Below, piece after piece: positions 33,588 through 44,654 of a stretch of DNA of 64,000 nucleotides (within the stretch, counting starts at the first letter, position 1; every line of letters begins with the position of its first letter). The translations under genes and the position numbers were made by a program. The notes under the pieces were generated by a model. The model did no database searches and was not told the DNA's origin. It saw only the letters and a program-made list of their open reading frames with translations. The DNA comes from Flavobacteriales bacterium. Lineage in GTDB: Bacteria; Bacteroidota; Bacteroidia; Flavobacteriales_F; PHOS-HE28. The stretch lies in assembly GCA_016788295.1 (NCBI GenBank), contig JAEUSY010000004.1, positions 62,001 to 126,000 of the forward strand, written 5' to 3'.

Positions 33588-35348
33588 ATGAAAAAGTCGC
33601 TCCTACGCACCGTGCTGCGCAAGGAGGTGGTCGGCCTGGCCCGCATCACCGTGATCATCCTGGCGGTGTTCCTATTCCTTTTGGAGTTCGGCTTCCGCAG
33701 CGATGACGCCACGGCACAACTACTGGACCAACTGAGCTATGGCCTGGTGATCGCCGCCGCGTTCGTGACGTTGGGCAGCCTGATGCGCACCAGCCTGCGG
33801 CAACAGCATGTGCGCAAGGCCGAGCTGATCTGGTTCTTCGCGGCCCTCCTGCTCATCTTCATCAAACCGGCGGGCATTGCTGTTTGGCATCATGCCTATC
33901 ACTGGCCCAACCTGGTGTTCCTGCTGGGCTTCATCTTCATTGAACTGTCGCGCTTGGAGCTCGGTCGCAACAGCACGCTGTTCAACCCGGCACTGCTGTT
34001 CACCACCAGCTTCGTGCTCATCATCGCCATCGGCACAGCGCTCTTCCTGCTGCCCAAGGCCGGTACACGGCACATCACGCTCATCGAAGCGCTGTTCACC
34101 TCCACCTCGGCCGTGTGCGTTACCGGGCTCAGCGTCATCGATGTCAGCAAGGACCTCACCTTCGCCGGGCAATGTGTGCTGCTCTTCCTGATCCAGATCG
34201 GCGGCTTGGGCGTCATGACCTTCACCAGCTTCTTCGCTTTCTTCTTCAAGGGCCGCACCTCGCTGGAAGAACAACTGCGCATCCGCGACATTGCCAACAC
34301 CTCGCTGGTGAACGCCCGCTCGTTCATCACACAGGTGATCCTGTTCACCATCGGTGTGGAGCTCATCGGCACGGGCTTCATCTACTACAGCGTTCCCTCA
34401 ACGGCTTTCGCCAATACCGGCGACCACCTCTTCTTCTCCGTGTTCCACGCCATCTCGGCCTTCAACAATGCCGGCTTCTCCACCATGAGCGCAGGCATGT
34501 ACGAACCCGTGCTCCGCTACAACTACGGGCTGATGTGGATCATCGGGTTGCTGCTCATTTTCGGTGGCCTGGGCTTCGGCATCATCTTCAACTTCAGCAA
34601 GTATGTGCGGCTGTGGATCCGGGAACGCATCAAACGTTTCTTCACTGGAACGCCCTGCCAGCGGCACCCGCGCCTGGTGAACCTGGGGTCGCGCATGGCC
34701 TTGCAGGTCACCGTGATCCTGATCGCTGTTGGCACCATGGCCGTGATGGTGTTCGAGTGGAACGGCGCCCTGGTGGAACACCAGAGCTGGTGGGGCCGCA
34801 TCAGTACGGCGTTCTTCACCGGCATCACCCCGCGCACGGCCGGTTTCAACGTGGTGGACTACGGCCTGCTCTCGGTACCCACGTTGATGGTGACGCTTCT
34901 GTTGATGTACATCGGTGCCTCACCGGGCTCCACGGGCGGCGGCATCAAGACCACCACCTTCGCCGTGGCCACGCTCAACATCTTCGCCACGGCACGCGGC
35001 AGGCGCCGGATCGAGTATGGCGGCCGCGAGATCAGCAACCTGAGCACCCGTCGTGCGTTCGCGGCCATCGTGCTATCGCTCATCTTCCTCGGGCTCAGCA
35101 TCACCGTGATCGCCTCGCTGGAAAAGGACCTGCCCCTGATGCCCATCGCGTTCGAGTGCTTCAGCGCGTTCAGCACCGTGGGCCTCACCATGAACCTGAC
35201 CCCGCACCTGGGCGATGCCGCACGCGTGGCCTTGGTGGTGGTGATGTTCGTGGGACGCGTGAGCGCACTTACCTTGTTGGTGGGTGTGCTGCGCCAAGTG
35301 CAGACAACGCCCTACCGTTACCCCAAGGAGGACATCCTTATCAACTGA
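33588..35348 (+). CDS. trkH: TrkH/KtrB family potassium transporter
   Basis: A 586-residue inner-membrane potassium uptake subunit. The four pore loops with their selectivity glycines are visible: STSAVCVTGLSV, HAISAFNNAGFSTMS, TGITPRTAGFNVVD and FSAFSTVGLTMNLT. Around 130 extra residues with 3-4 TM segments precede the first pore unit, longer than classical KtrB. Pore positions fit the KtrB/TrkH fold. The NAD-binding regulatory partner lies 34 bp downstream, so the pair should form the working transporter. Confidence 0.93.
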   Translation: MKKSLLRTVLRKEVVGLARITVIILAVFLFLLEFGFRSDDATAQLLDQLSYGLVIAAAFVTLGSLMRTSLRQQHVRKAELIWFFAALLLIFIKPAGIAVWHHAYHWPNLVFLLGFIFIELSRLELGRNSTLFNPALLFTTSFVLIIAIGTALFLLPKAGTRHITLIEALFTSTSAVCVTGLSVIDVSKDLTFAGQCVLLFLIQIGGLGVMTFTSFFAFFFKGRTSLEEQLRIRDIANTSLVNARSFITQVILFTIGVELIGTGFIYYSVPSTAFANTGDHLFFSVFHAISAFNNAGFSTMSAGMYEPVLRYNYGLMWIIGLLLIFGGLGFGIIFNFSKYVRLWIRERIKRFFTGTPCQRHPRLVNLGSRMALQVTVILIAVGTMAVMVFEWNGALVEHQSWWGRISTAFFTGITPRTAGFNVVDYGLLSVPTLMVTLLLMYIGASPGSTGGGIKTTTFAVATLNIFATARGRRRIEYGGREISNLSTRRAFAAIVLSLIFLGLSITVIASLEKDLPLMPIAFECFSAFSTVGLTMNLTPHLGDAARVALVVVMFVGRVSALTLLVGVLRQVQTTPYRYPKEDILIN

Positions 35349-35382
35349 CCCAACGCCTTCGCCGGGCTACGGCGCACAACGC

Positions 35383-36072
35383 ATGAAGATCGCAGTGTTC
35401 GGCCTCGGCAATTTCGGCAAGCACCTCGCCATCAAGCTCACCGGCATGGGCCACGAGGTGATCGCCATTGATCACGACATGGAGAAGATCGATGCGATAA
35501 AGACCGAAGTGAGCTATGCCGTTTGCCTGGAGAGCAACGACCCACAGGCCGTAAGCTCGCTCCCCCTGAACGAGGTGGACGCGGCCGTGGTGGCCATTGG
35601 CGAGCATGAGGGCGCCAACATCATGACCACCGCGCTGCTTGTGAACCTGAAGGTGAAGCGCGTGATCAGCCGCGCCATCAACCCGCTGCACGAGATGGTG
35701 CTCAATTCCATGGGCGTTACGGACATTGTACACCCCGAGGAAAAAGCGGCCGAAGGCCTCGCCCGCAAACTGAACCTGCGCCGGTTGGTCGACCAGTTCG
35801 AGCTGCCCGGCGGATTCATTATTGCCGAGATCGTGGTGCCCGACCGCTTCGTGGGCAAGCCGCTTAGCGGTATCGCCGAATTGCGCCAACGGCAACTGGG
35901 CCTGGTGACGGTGCTGCGCAAGGAGAGCGAGAAGAGCTTTCTGGGCCGCCGCTCAATCAAGCTGGGCGCGCTTGGCGTAATGGACCCCGACTTCGTGCCC
36001 GAGAAGGGCGACATCCTGGTGCTGTTCGGCACCAAGGAGGAAGTGGTGCGCTTCACCGGCGAGAACGACTGA
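35383..36072 (+). CDS. trkA: TrkA/KtrA-type potassium channel regulator (RCK)
   Basis: A 229-residue cytoplasmic protein with one TrkA-N domain (KIAVFGLGNFGKHLAIKL, with the GxGxxG nucleotide motif, and the acidic end of strand 2 in VIAIDHDMEKID) and one TrkA-C domain (residues ~140-225). One N/C pair identifies the KtrA type rather than the double-domain TrkA of enterobacteria. It gates the adjacent TrkH-like pore in response to nucleotides. The ATG at 35383 starts at the first beta strand. Confidence 0.94.
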   Translation: MKIAVFGLGNFGKHLAIKLTGMGHEVIAIDHDMEKIDAIKTEVSYAVCLESNDPQAVSSLPLNEVDAAVVAIGEHEGANIMTTALLVNLKVKRVISRAINPLHEMVLNSMGVTDIVHPEEKAAEGLARKLNLRRLVDQFELPGGFIIAEIVVPDRFVGKPLSGIAELRQRQLGLVTVLRKESEKSFLGRRSIKLGALGVMDPDFVPEKGDILVLFGTKEEVVRFTGEND

Positions 36073-36116
36073 CGCTGGTCAGCCGCGCAACGTCTGCCCC
36101 TGCGAGCTTTGTCCGC

Positions 36117-36488
36117 GTGAACCACCGGACCGACATCACTTCACCTGCTGATGTCCGCTTGCTCATTGAGCGGTTCTATGGAAAGGCGCGGCCCGATCCG
36201 ATCATCGGCCACTTCTTCACCGGCCTGGACTGGGACCACCACATCCCGCTGATCACCTCCTTCTGGGAAATGGTGTTGTTCGGCACCGAGGGCTACACCG
36301 GCGACCCCATGACCGCACACGTGAAGCTGCACCGCCACATGCCCATGCAGCCCACCGACTTTCAACATTGGGTGCGGTTGTTCACCAGCACGGTCGACGA
36401 GCTGTTCGCAGGTGCGAAGGCCGAGGAAGCCAAGCAAAGGGCCACCAGCATTGCTGCGGTGATGGCCTACAAGGTCAGGGTGAACTGA
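36117..36488 (+). CDS. Group III truncated haemoglobin
   Basis: A 123-residue haem protein of the truncated globin group III. IERFYGKARPDPIIGHFF forms the B helix region with Phe/Tyr, FWEMVLFG is a group III hallmark, and His in KLHRHMPM is the likely proximal ligand. Such globins bind oxygen, NO or sulfide; the role here is unknown. GTG start at 36117; a GAGCTTTG box ends five bases before it. It converges on the LysM gene with a 4-bp gap. Confidence 0.92.
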   Translation: MNHRTDITSPADVRLLIERFYGKARPDPIIGHFFTGLDWDHHIPLITSFWEMVLFGTEGYTGDPMTAHVKLHRHMPMQPTDFQHWVRLFTSTVDELFAGAKAEEAKQRATSIAAVMAYKVRVN

Positions 36489-36492
36489 GCGC

Positions 36493-37482
36493 CTACCGCT
36501 TCGGCTTTTTCAACCACACGCGCTGGCCCTCGGTCAGCTTGGCATCCGTGCTGAGGCCGTTGTACTTGGCCAGCTTGGCAAGCTTCACGCCATACTGCTG
36601 GCTTACGCCCCACAGCGTTTCGCCGCCCTTGGCCGTGTGTTGCTCGGCGGTCTTGGAGGCTGCACGCTTGGGCTGGATGTAGATCCGTTGGCCCTCGGAC
36701 AATGAGGCCTCCTTGTCCATGTCGTTCCAACGGGCCAGCATGCCGTGGGTCATCTCCAGTTCATCGGCCAACTTGCGGAACGTATCGCCCTGCTTGGCGC
36801 GTACATACTTGATGCGCCCCTCGAACACCTCCACCGAGCGACCAGCGCCGATGGTCACCACATCGCCGCCCACGGTGGGTTTGCGGCCCTGGCGCGCTGG
36901 CGCGGGCTTGGGATCAGCCTTCGCAGCGGGCTTGTAGGTAACGTCCACGCCCTGATCCAGCTTGTAAAGCTCGTAGCGCTCGATCAGGTTGATGAGCTTC
37001 TGCGGATAGGCGGGATCGGTGGCGTAGCCGGCCTTCTTCAGTCCATGCGCCCAGCCCTTGTAATCCGTGGGTTTCAGCTCGAACAAGGAAGCATAACGCG
37101 ACCGCTGCAGGAATTTCGCATGGTCTTCGTAGCTCTGGGCCGCATCGTTGTACTTGCGGAAACACTCGTTCTTGGCGTCGTCGTCGTGGTAGCTTTTGCC
37201 ACCGGTCCAATCGGGCGTGCACTTGATACCGAAGTGGTTGTTCGCCTTGCGGGCCAGTTCGCTATTGCCGTTGCCGCTCTCCAGCAGTCCCTGCGCCAGC
37301 GTGATGGACGCCGGGATGCCGTGCTCCTTCATCTTCTTCACGGCCACGGCCTTCCACTGCTCGATGTACTGTTCGGCGGTAATGCGATCGGTGCCGGGCT
37401 GGCCGGGCGCGGAAAGGGCGGTGCTGAGCACGGCCACAAGGGCCAGCAGCAGGGTTTTCAACAGATCAACACGCTTCACCAT
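36493..37482 (-). CDS. Glucosaminidase with two LysM domains
   Basis: A 329-residue exported peptidoglycan hydrolase. The signal peptide lies at residues ~1-28 (LLKTLLLALVAVLSTALS). Residues ~38-175 form a GH73-type glucosaminidase domain (PASITLAQGLLESGNGNSEL with the catalytic Glu, and NNHFGIKC). LysM domains follow at ~225-270 (KQGDTFRKLADELEMTHGML) and ~285-328 (KGGETLWGVSQQYGVKLAKL). It should cleave the glycan backbone during wall growth. The ATG at 37482 is preferred to one four codons upstream because it begins the signal peptide. A TAGTTTCG box lies at 37510-37517 on this strand. Confidence 0.92.
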   Translation of the reverse strand: MVKRVDLLKTLLLALVAVLSTALSAPGQPGTDRITAEQYIEQWKAVAVKKMKEHGIPASITLAQGLLESGNGNSELARKANNHFGIKCTPDWTGGKSYHDDDAKNECFRKYNDAAQSYEDHAKFLQRSRYASLFELKPTDYKGWAHGLKKAGYATDPAYPQKLINLIERYELYKLDQGVDVTYKPAAKADPKPAPARQGRKPTVGGDVVTIGAGRSVEVFEGRIKYVRAKQGDTFRKLADELEMTHGMLARWNDMDKEASLSEGQRIYIQPKRAASKTAEQHTAKGGETLWGVSQQYGVKLAKLAKYNGLSTDAKLTEGQRVWLKKPKR

Positions 37483-37655
37483 CGGTCCGGGCACTGGTTC
37501 TACAAGGTGCGAAACTACTGGGGTACAGAGGGGTTATCCACGATCCGTCCACCGCTTCGTACACAGCCGATCGTGGAAATAACGTGCCACGAACGGCCCA
37601 GCGCATGGCAGGTCCGGGAACTTTGTGCCGCCCAGCGAACCATCCACTGCCTTGT

Positions 37656-37898
37656 ATGTTCCAAGGGCGTAAGGGAATTCAGGAAAAGACCGTGCAAGCG
37701 AACAGCAACGAACAGGACGAGCGGTCCGAACGCATGCGGCGCCTTGGGCTGCAGGACGGCGACTACTACTTCTCGGAGGAAGGCTACCTGGTCTTCACCG
37801 AGCAGTACCACCTGCGCCGCGGCTACTGCTGCCAAAGCGGCTGCCGGCACTGCCCCTTCGGCTTCCACGACAAGAAAGGCAAGGGGAAGGCGGTCTGA
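37656..37898 (+). CDS. DUF5522 family protein
   Basis: A small protein of about 80 residues. The C-terminal two-thirds match DUF5522: DYYFSEEGYLVFTEQYHLRRG followed by the Cys motif YCCQSGCRHCPFGFHDKK, which could bind a metal. Function is unknown. I give the ATG at 37656 as start; the GTG at 37692, giving 68 residues and a size closer to the conserved domain, is also plausible. Confidence 0.8.
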   Translation: MFQGRKGIQEKTVQANSNEQDERSERMRRLGLQDGDYYFSEEGYLVFTEQYHLRRGYCCQSGCRHCPFGFHDKKGKGKAV

Positions 37899-37944
37899 AG
37901 CGGCGTGGCCGAACTTTCCTGTTACCTTCAGGGTGCCGAACGTC

Positions 37945-39423
37945 ATGCGCGCCCTCTTTGCCACTCTACTCATTGCCGCAGTCGGTCCTACCCTCGGGCA
38001 GGACTGGGCCCTGCTCAACCCCGCCTACCGCTACAACTACAGCAACGACGGCACGGACACCATCAGCAACCAGATCCGGGTGATGGGGGTGGATACGTTG
38101 GGGGTGGATAGCGTGCGGTACACCTTGAACCTCATCGGGGTGGTGTGCGATACGTGCCCGGCGATCTTGGGCGGGCCTTGCAATGGCTGCTTCGTATGGG
38201 TGGACCAGCCCCAATTCCTGGGATACGATTGCATACGGGTGGGCAACGATTGGCACTTCAACGGACGGGACACCTTTCTGCTGCGAACGAATGTGGAAGT
38301 TGGTGAGACCTGGCCATGGGATACGGCCGGCACAACGATGGCCACCGTCGATGCCGAGTGGGAGCAGGAGTTGCTCGGGGTTAATGACACGTTGCGACGC
38401 ATTCTCTTGAGCACCGGAGACGCGGTCCTGGTGAGCCGATCGTTCGGGATCATTCGCTTCCCTGGCATGGTCGGGAACTACCAATTGATCGGGGTCGAAG
38501 GGGATGGCATTGGTCGATCATTGCCTGATCCGCTATCATTTTTCGATTACAATCCAGGGGATCAGCTGGTCTACAAGATCGTCAGCACCTACACTGCATC
38601 TCCACCGGGGGGGCCATGGTTTCCACAGACCCAGACCTATTACTGGCAGGCGATCTTCACGGGGCGGGAGAACTTTCCGGACAGCGTCCGGTATGCCGTC
38701 TCCGTAGCTCGTTCTGCAGTGTCATACGGTTATTCGGGTGGTTGAGGGACCGCCTCGTTCTGGCCCATGCCGCCGAACCCATGGGTTATTGATCGCACGA
38801 CATTGGCCCAGCAACATCCCGTGCTCAGTTCATTTCCAATGCAGTTACTGGACCGTACGGCGGTATGGTCATCAACGGCTTACACCGGTTACCTGGCTGA
38901 ACATGGTCTCACCGAGGATGGTCGTCAGGTTATTCGCTCCGCCCAGTTGCTGGCCAACAATGACGGCATCAACCTATACTCCTCGCCAATACCTGGCCTA
39001 CATCCCTTCCATACCGGGTACGACGCATCCGCATCAGTCAAGGTCAAGTACGAAGAAGGACTCGGATTGGTGACCGTTCTTCTGCGACGACAATCCATTA
39101 TCGAGTATAGCGTGACATTGGTCGGAGCCATCATTGATGGAGATACTATCATTCCACCTCCCAACATCAATTGGACGGTCGGTGTGGAAGAGTCTTCGTT
39201 GGGAGTATTGATGCTCTACCCCAATCCGGCCGACCACACCTGCTTCATTTCCGGCTTGATCGGCAGCGAGCAGGCCAGGGTGTTCGACCTGGAAGGGCGC
39301 GTAGTGCTCACCACCCAACTGGCCGTTGAGCGCGCTGCATTGGATGTCAGCGGTCTGGCACCCGGGACCTATGTGGTGAACGCGGAAGGAATGCGACCCC
39401 AACGGTTGATCATCGCCCGTTGA
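37945..39423 (+). pseudogene. T9SS-sorted secreted protein interrupted by an in-frame TGA
   Basis: Two reading frames in the same phase are separated only by TGA at 38743-38745. The first part (266 residues) has a signal peptide (MRALFATLLIAAVGPTLGQ) and no sorting domain. The second (from 38767 if a new ATG were used) has no signal peptide but ends in a T9SS type A domain (LMLYPNPADHTCFISGLIG, VFDLEGRVVLTTQ, LAPGTYVVNAEG). Reading through the stop gives one 492-residue protein with both. A single C-to-G change (TCA to TGA, in GGT-TGA-GGG) would explain it. The gene could be dead, a sequencing error could be present, or the stop could be read through. A TACCTTCA box lies at 37923-37930. Confidence 0.75.
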
Positions 39424-39453
39424 ACCCTTCTCGGGACCGGGCGTTTAGCTTTG
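39420..39453 (+). promoter_or_regulatory. Promoter of hutU
   Basis: TTG at 39420-39422 and a perfect TAGCTTTG at 39446-39453 are 23 bases apart, at the long end of the accepted spacing. The -33 TTG overlaps the stop codon of the preceding gene. The ATG at 39474 gives a short leader. Confidence 0.5.
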
Positions 39454-39473
39454 CTGAACCCTGTACGACCCCG

Positions 39474-41519
<2,046 letters not shown>

Positions 41520-41619
41520 AGCGTTGGTCACAGTTCCGTCATGTCGTTCTGTTGAGGCGGCGTAGCACAACGTGCAACCGTCATCGTTCCAGTTCACCCC
41601 GAACGTGAATGAGCATCCC

Positions 41620-44013
41620 ATGAGACCATTTCGCACGTTGCTCGCCCTACCGACGATCATGCTGGCCTGCAGCACGATCGCACAGCCCTTCACCGTTCAA
41701 CTGAGCGGAACCGTTCCCGCCTGCGCTCCCAACAGCGTGGTGGAGATCTATGTGGAATCCGGGCTGTTGCAGACCGTGGTCGCAGTGGATGACAACTGCG
41801 CCTTCAACGCCACCTTCGAGGTGTTCCTGCCCATCGGCACGCTGAGCTTCTATGGAAGTTGCAGTAACAGCGCCACGGCATACACCTTCTTCAACTTCGA
41901 GTTCGCAGCACCGGGCGATACCTTGTTCGCATCGGTCGCGCTGGTCTGCGGCAGTTCGCAGGTGGACTGCCAGGGCGTGACCGGTGGCACTGCATTTCCG
42001 GGGCATCCGTGCGACGATGGTTCTGCACAGACCGTGCTGGACCTGTGGTCAGCGGATTGCCAATGCGTGGGTCTGGACTCCAGCCAGGTCGTGTTCGATT
42101 GCCTGGGCATCCCCAACGGGCACAACCTACCGGGATCTCCGTGCCTGCTGGAAGACCTCAACAGCCCCTTCCCGGTCGGTCTCTGGAGCGCGGATTGCCA
42201 ATGCCTGCCGGACAGCATTTTCGGCAGCTACACGGATTGCCTGGGTGTGACCAATGGACCTGCTGTAGCCGGGTCACCCTGTAATGATGGCAACGCCAAC
42301 ACGCCGATCGACCTGTGGGATGCGAGCTGCCAGTGCGTTGGCTACGACTCCTCTGCTGTTGTTTTCGATTGCCTCGGAGTGGCGTTCGGCGGAGCACTGC
42401 CCGGAGCGCCATGCTTGGTCGACAGCCTGCCGTTCTTCTCCATCGGTGTTTGGGACAGCAACTGTACTTGTGTACCGGACACCACGTTCGGGACCTTTGA
42501 TTGCCTGGGTATCGCCGGTGGTGGGAACCTGCCCGGAACGCCTTGCTTCACTGGTATCAACGAACTTCCGGCCGGCTTCTGGAGCACAGCGTGTGAATGT
42601 GTGCCCGACAGCGCACAGATCCTCTACTTCGATTGCACCGGGATCCCGAACGGTCCCAACGTGGCGGGTGCGAGCTGTTCGTTCACGGCGGATGGGGTCA
42701 CCTTTGGCCCCGGCATCTGGACCGCGGACTGTGTGTGCATCGCTGACACCAGCGCCGGTCCGTTGGACTGTGCGGGCATCGCCAATGGACCGAACCAACC
42801 CGGCACCCCCTGCTTCGACATCAGCAATCCGATCGGCATCGGGTTCTGGGACCTGAACTGCACGTGCGTCATCGACACCACGAACGCACCGGTGGATTGC
42901 CTGGGCATCCCTGGTGGGCCGAACATGCCGGGCATGCCGTGCAGCCTCCTGCCCGACTCGTCGAACACGGTGGTGGGCGTTTGGGGACCGGATTGCATCT
43001 GCTACGCCAATACGTTCGACTGTCTGGGCCTACCCGGTGGAAGCAACCTGCCCGGCGCACCTTGCCAAAGCATCGCGCAGGACGGCACACCGTACGAAGG
43101 GATATGGGGCCCTGATTGTTTCTGCTACGGGGACAGCAGCACCTTCGTGCTGGATTGCTTGGGTCAGCCGAACGGTCCGAACATGCCCGGTACGATCTGC
43201 ATACCCGTGAACGAATTCCCCTTCGCACCCGTCGGCTATTGGAGCGCCGACTGCCAGTGCCTGCCGGACACCAGCCTTTTCTACACGGACTGTCTGGGCA
43301 TCGAGAACGGACCCAACACCATAGGTTCCGTATGCGATACCGGCGACCCCAATGTGCTCGGCTACTGGAACAATGCGTGCCAATGCGAAGCCTACAGCAT
43401 GCCACCGTGCACCGCAGACTTTCTCGTAGCACCGGGCATCGTGGATACGACCGGCTCCACCCCGGTGCAGCTGTGGATCTTCAATACCAGCTACGGTGGC
43501 TCGGGCAACTACAGCTACCTGTGGGATTTCGGCGATGGCAACACCTCCACCGATCCGTGGCCGCTGCACGAGTACGAGACCTTCGGGCCGTACGTGCTGT
43601 GCCTGACCATCACCGATGATGCCGGTTGCAGCAGCTCCTATTGCGACACCTTGCAAGTGGATGAGAACGGCTTCTTCGGCGGACGGAGCAACGGCTTCTC
43701 GGTGCAGGTCCGCCCGGATGAAGCGCCCACGGGCATCGACGAAGCAAGCAGGGTGGCTCCGGAGCTAAGCCTTGCTCCAAATCCCACAGTGGATGAGCTC
43801 ACCATCCGGTGCGACCTTGGCGATGCAGGCATGGCCGTGGTCAGCATCGTGGACCTGGAAGGTCGTGTAGTGCGCGAGGAGCGCTGGTCGACCAGCAGCG
43901 GGTCCAACGCCTTCACCCTTTCCACCGCGGACCTGGCCCCGGGCCTGTACGTACTGCGCTTTCAAAAGGGCAGCATAGCGGCTGCCGCGCGTTTTGCGCG
44001 TGTAGAGCGATGA
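41620..44013 (+). CDS. T9SS-sorted surface protein with eleven Cys-rich repeats and a PKD domain
   Basis: A 797-residue secreted protein. After a signal peptide (LLALPTIMLACSTIAQ) and an N-terminal beta domain (~20-110), eleven tandem repeats of ~40 residues follow (~111-600). Each starts DCLGxxxGxxxPGxPC and ends with WxxDCxC, giving four Cys per repeat. A PKD domain comes next (YLWDFGDGNTSTDPWPLHEY), and then a T9SS type A sorting domain (LSLAPNPTVDELTIRCDLG, DLEGRVVREERW, APGLYVLRFQKG). The repeats probably form disulfide-locked units on the cell surface. Two shorter paralogues follow at 44655 and 46160. No ligand is known. Confidence 0.85.
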   Translation: MRPFRTLLALPTIMLACSTIAQPFTVQLSGTVPACAPNSVVEIYVESGLLQTVVAVDDNCAFNATFEVFLPIGTLSFYGSCSNSATAYTFFNFEFAAPGDTLFASVALVCGSSQVDCQGVTGGTAFPGHPCDDGSAQTVLDLWSADCQCVGLDSSQVVFDCLGIPNGHNLPGSPCLLEDLNSPFPVGLWSADCQCLPDSIFGSYTDCLGVTNGPAVAGSPCNDGNANTPIDLWDASCQCVGYDSSAVVFDCLGVAFGGALPGAPCLVDSLPFFSIGVWDSNCTCVPDTTFGTFDCLGIAGGGNLPGTPCFTGINELPAGFWSTACECVPDSAQILYFDCTGIPNGPNVAGASCSFTADGVTFGPGIWTADCVCIADTSAGPLDCAGIANGPNQPGTPCFDISNPIGIGFWDLNCTCVIDTTNAPVDCLGIPGGPNMPGMPCSLLPDSSNTVVGVWGPDCICYANTFDCLGLPGGSNLPGAPCQSIAQDGTPYEGIWGPDCFCYGDSSTFVLDCLGQPNGPNMPGTICIPVNEFPFAPVGYWSADCQCLPDTSLFYTDCLGIENGPNTIGSVCDTGDPNVLGYWNNACQCEAYSMPPCTADFLVAPGIVDTTGSTPVQLWIFNTSYGGSGNYSYLWDFGDGNTSTDPWPLHEYETFGPYVLCLTITDDAGCSSSYCDTLQVDENGFFGGRSNGFSVQVRPDEAPTGIDEASRVAPELSLAPNPTVDELTIRCDLGDAGMAVVSIVDLEGRVVREERWSTSSGSNAFTLSTADLAPGLYVLRFQKGSIAAAARFARVER

Positions 44014-44095
44014 GCATGCCCCTGTTCAGGTACGTGCAACTTTGTATTGAGCTGGCATCGCCTTAATGAACAAGACCCTTCGGCATGATGAAAAA

Positions 44096-44289
44096 TGACG
44101 GCCTCGACAGCGACCGTCGCTTGAAGAGCATGCTGTACTGGGACGTGAACAACGGCATCGCGTGCCGCGCCTGGGCCCGCAAACCCAACGCGGTGTGGAG
44201 CATCGAGCAGGAGATAGCGCACACCACTGCTGAAGGTGACCCTGCCGAACGAGGCGGAGGATGGGTTGGTCGACGATGTGATCGGTTGA
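44096..44289 (+). pseudogene. Decayed duplicate of the 3' end of hutU
   Basis: This stretch copies the last ~195 bp of hutU (41324-41519), about nine in ten bases identical by eye, including SDRRLKSMLYWDVNNGIA and NAVWSIEQE. After that a 2-bp deletion shifts the frame, so the remaining residues differ and the stop is reached in another frame. Upstream of 44096 no hutU homology is left. It has no start context of its own. It forms a direct repeat with intact hutU around the 2.5-kb Cys-rich-repeat gene. Confidence 0.85.
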
Positions 44290-44296
44290 ACAGCAC

Positions 44297-44551
44297 ATGA
44301 GGCGAGTGATCTGTTGGGCAGCCATTTTGCTCTCGCTCCTCGCATCGGTCCTCTTTGGCCTGCTGTGGTTTGCTCGCTCGCAAATGGACTTCAACACCGA
44401 AGGCCGCTACCTTGATGAAGCGACACTTGTTGTTCATGTGGAGAGCATCAAGCTGGCATACGGTACACTGAGTCTGCTCTTCCTGGCCTTGGCGCTGGTG
44501 TTGTTCGCGTATGTGCGGTGGAATGCGAAGAGTTCGCGCCTCGGCAACTGA
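44297..44551 (+). CDS. Small two-TM membrane protein
   Basis: An 84-residue protein of unknown function with two TM segments (residues ~4-26, VICWAAILLSLLASVLFGLL; and ~54-73, LSLLFLALALVLFAYV). It begins 7 bp after the decayed hutU copy, so it may have been the original downstream neighbour of hutU before the duplication. No promoter or Shine-Dalgarno site is evident, so expression is uncertain. Confidence 0.5.
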   Translation: MRRVICWAAILLSLLASVLFGLLWFARSQMDFNTEGRYLDEATLVVHVESIKLAYGTLSLLFLALALVLFAYVRWNAKSSRLGN

Positions 44552-44654
44552 TCGTCCGAATACCTAGTGGCTGATCTTTTTTCATGCGTCACCCAACCCT
44601 GTGGACGGAAACGTCGTGTATGTGATTGAACGACCAAAAACCGACCTTCACACC

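Noticed and set aside
38743-38745. TGA as a selenocysteine codon
   Set aside because: No selenoprotein family resemblance, no obvious downstream stem-loop, and a one-base mutation explains it more simply.
41520-44289. Composite transposon bounded by the hutU direct repeats
   Set aside because: The repeats are fragments of a metabolic gene, there are no terminal inverted repeats, and no transposase is present.
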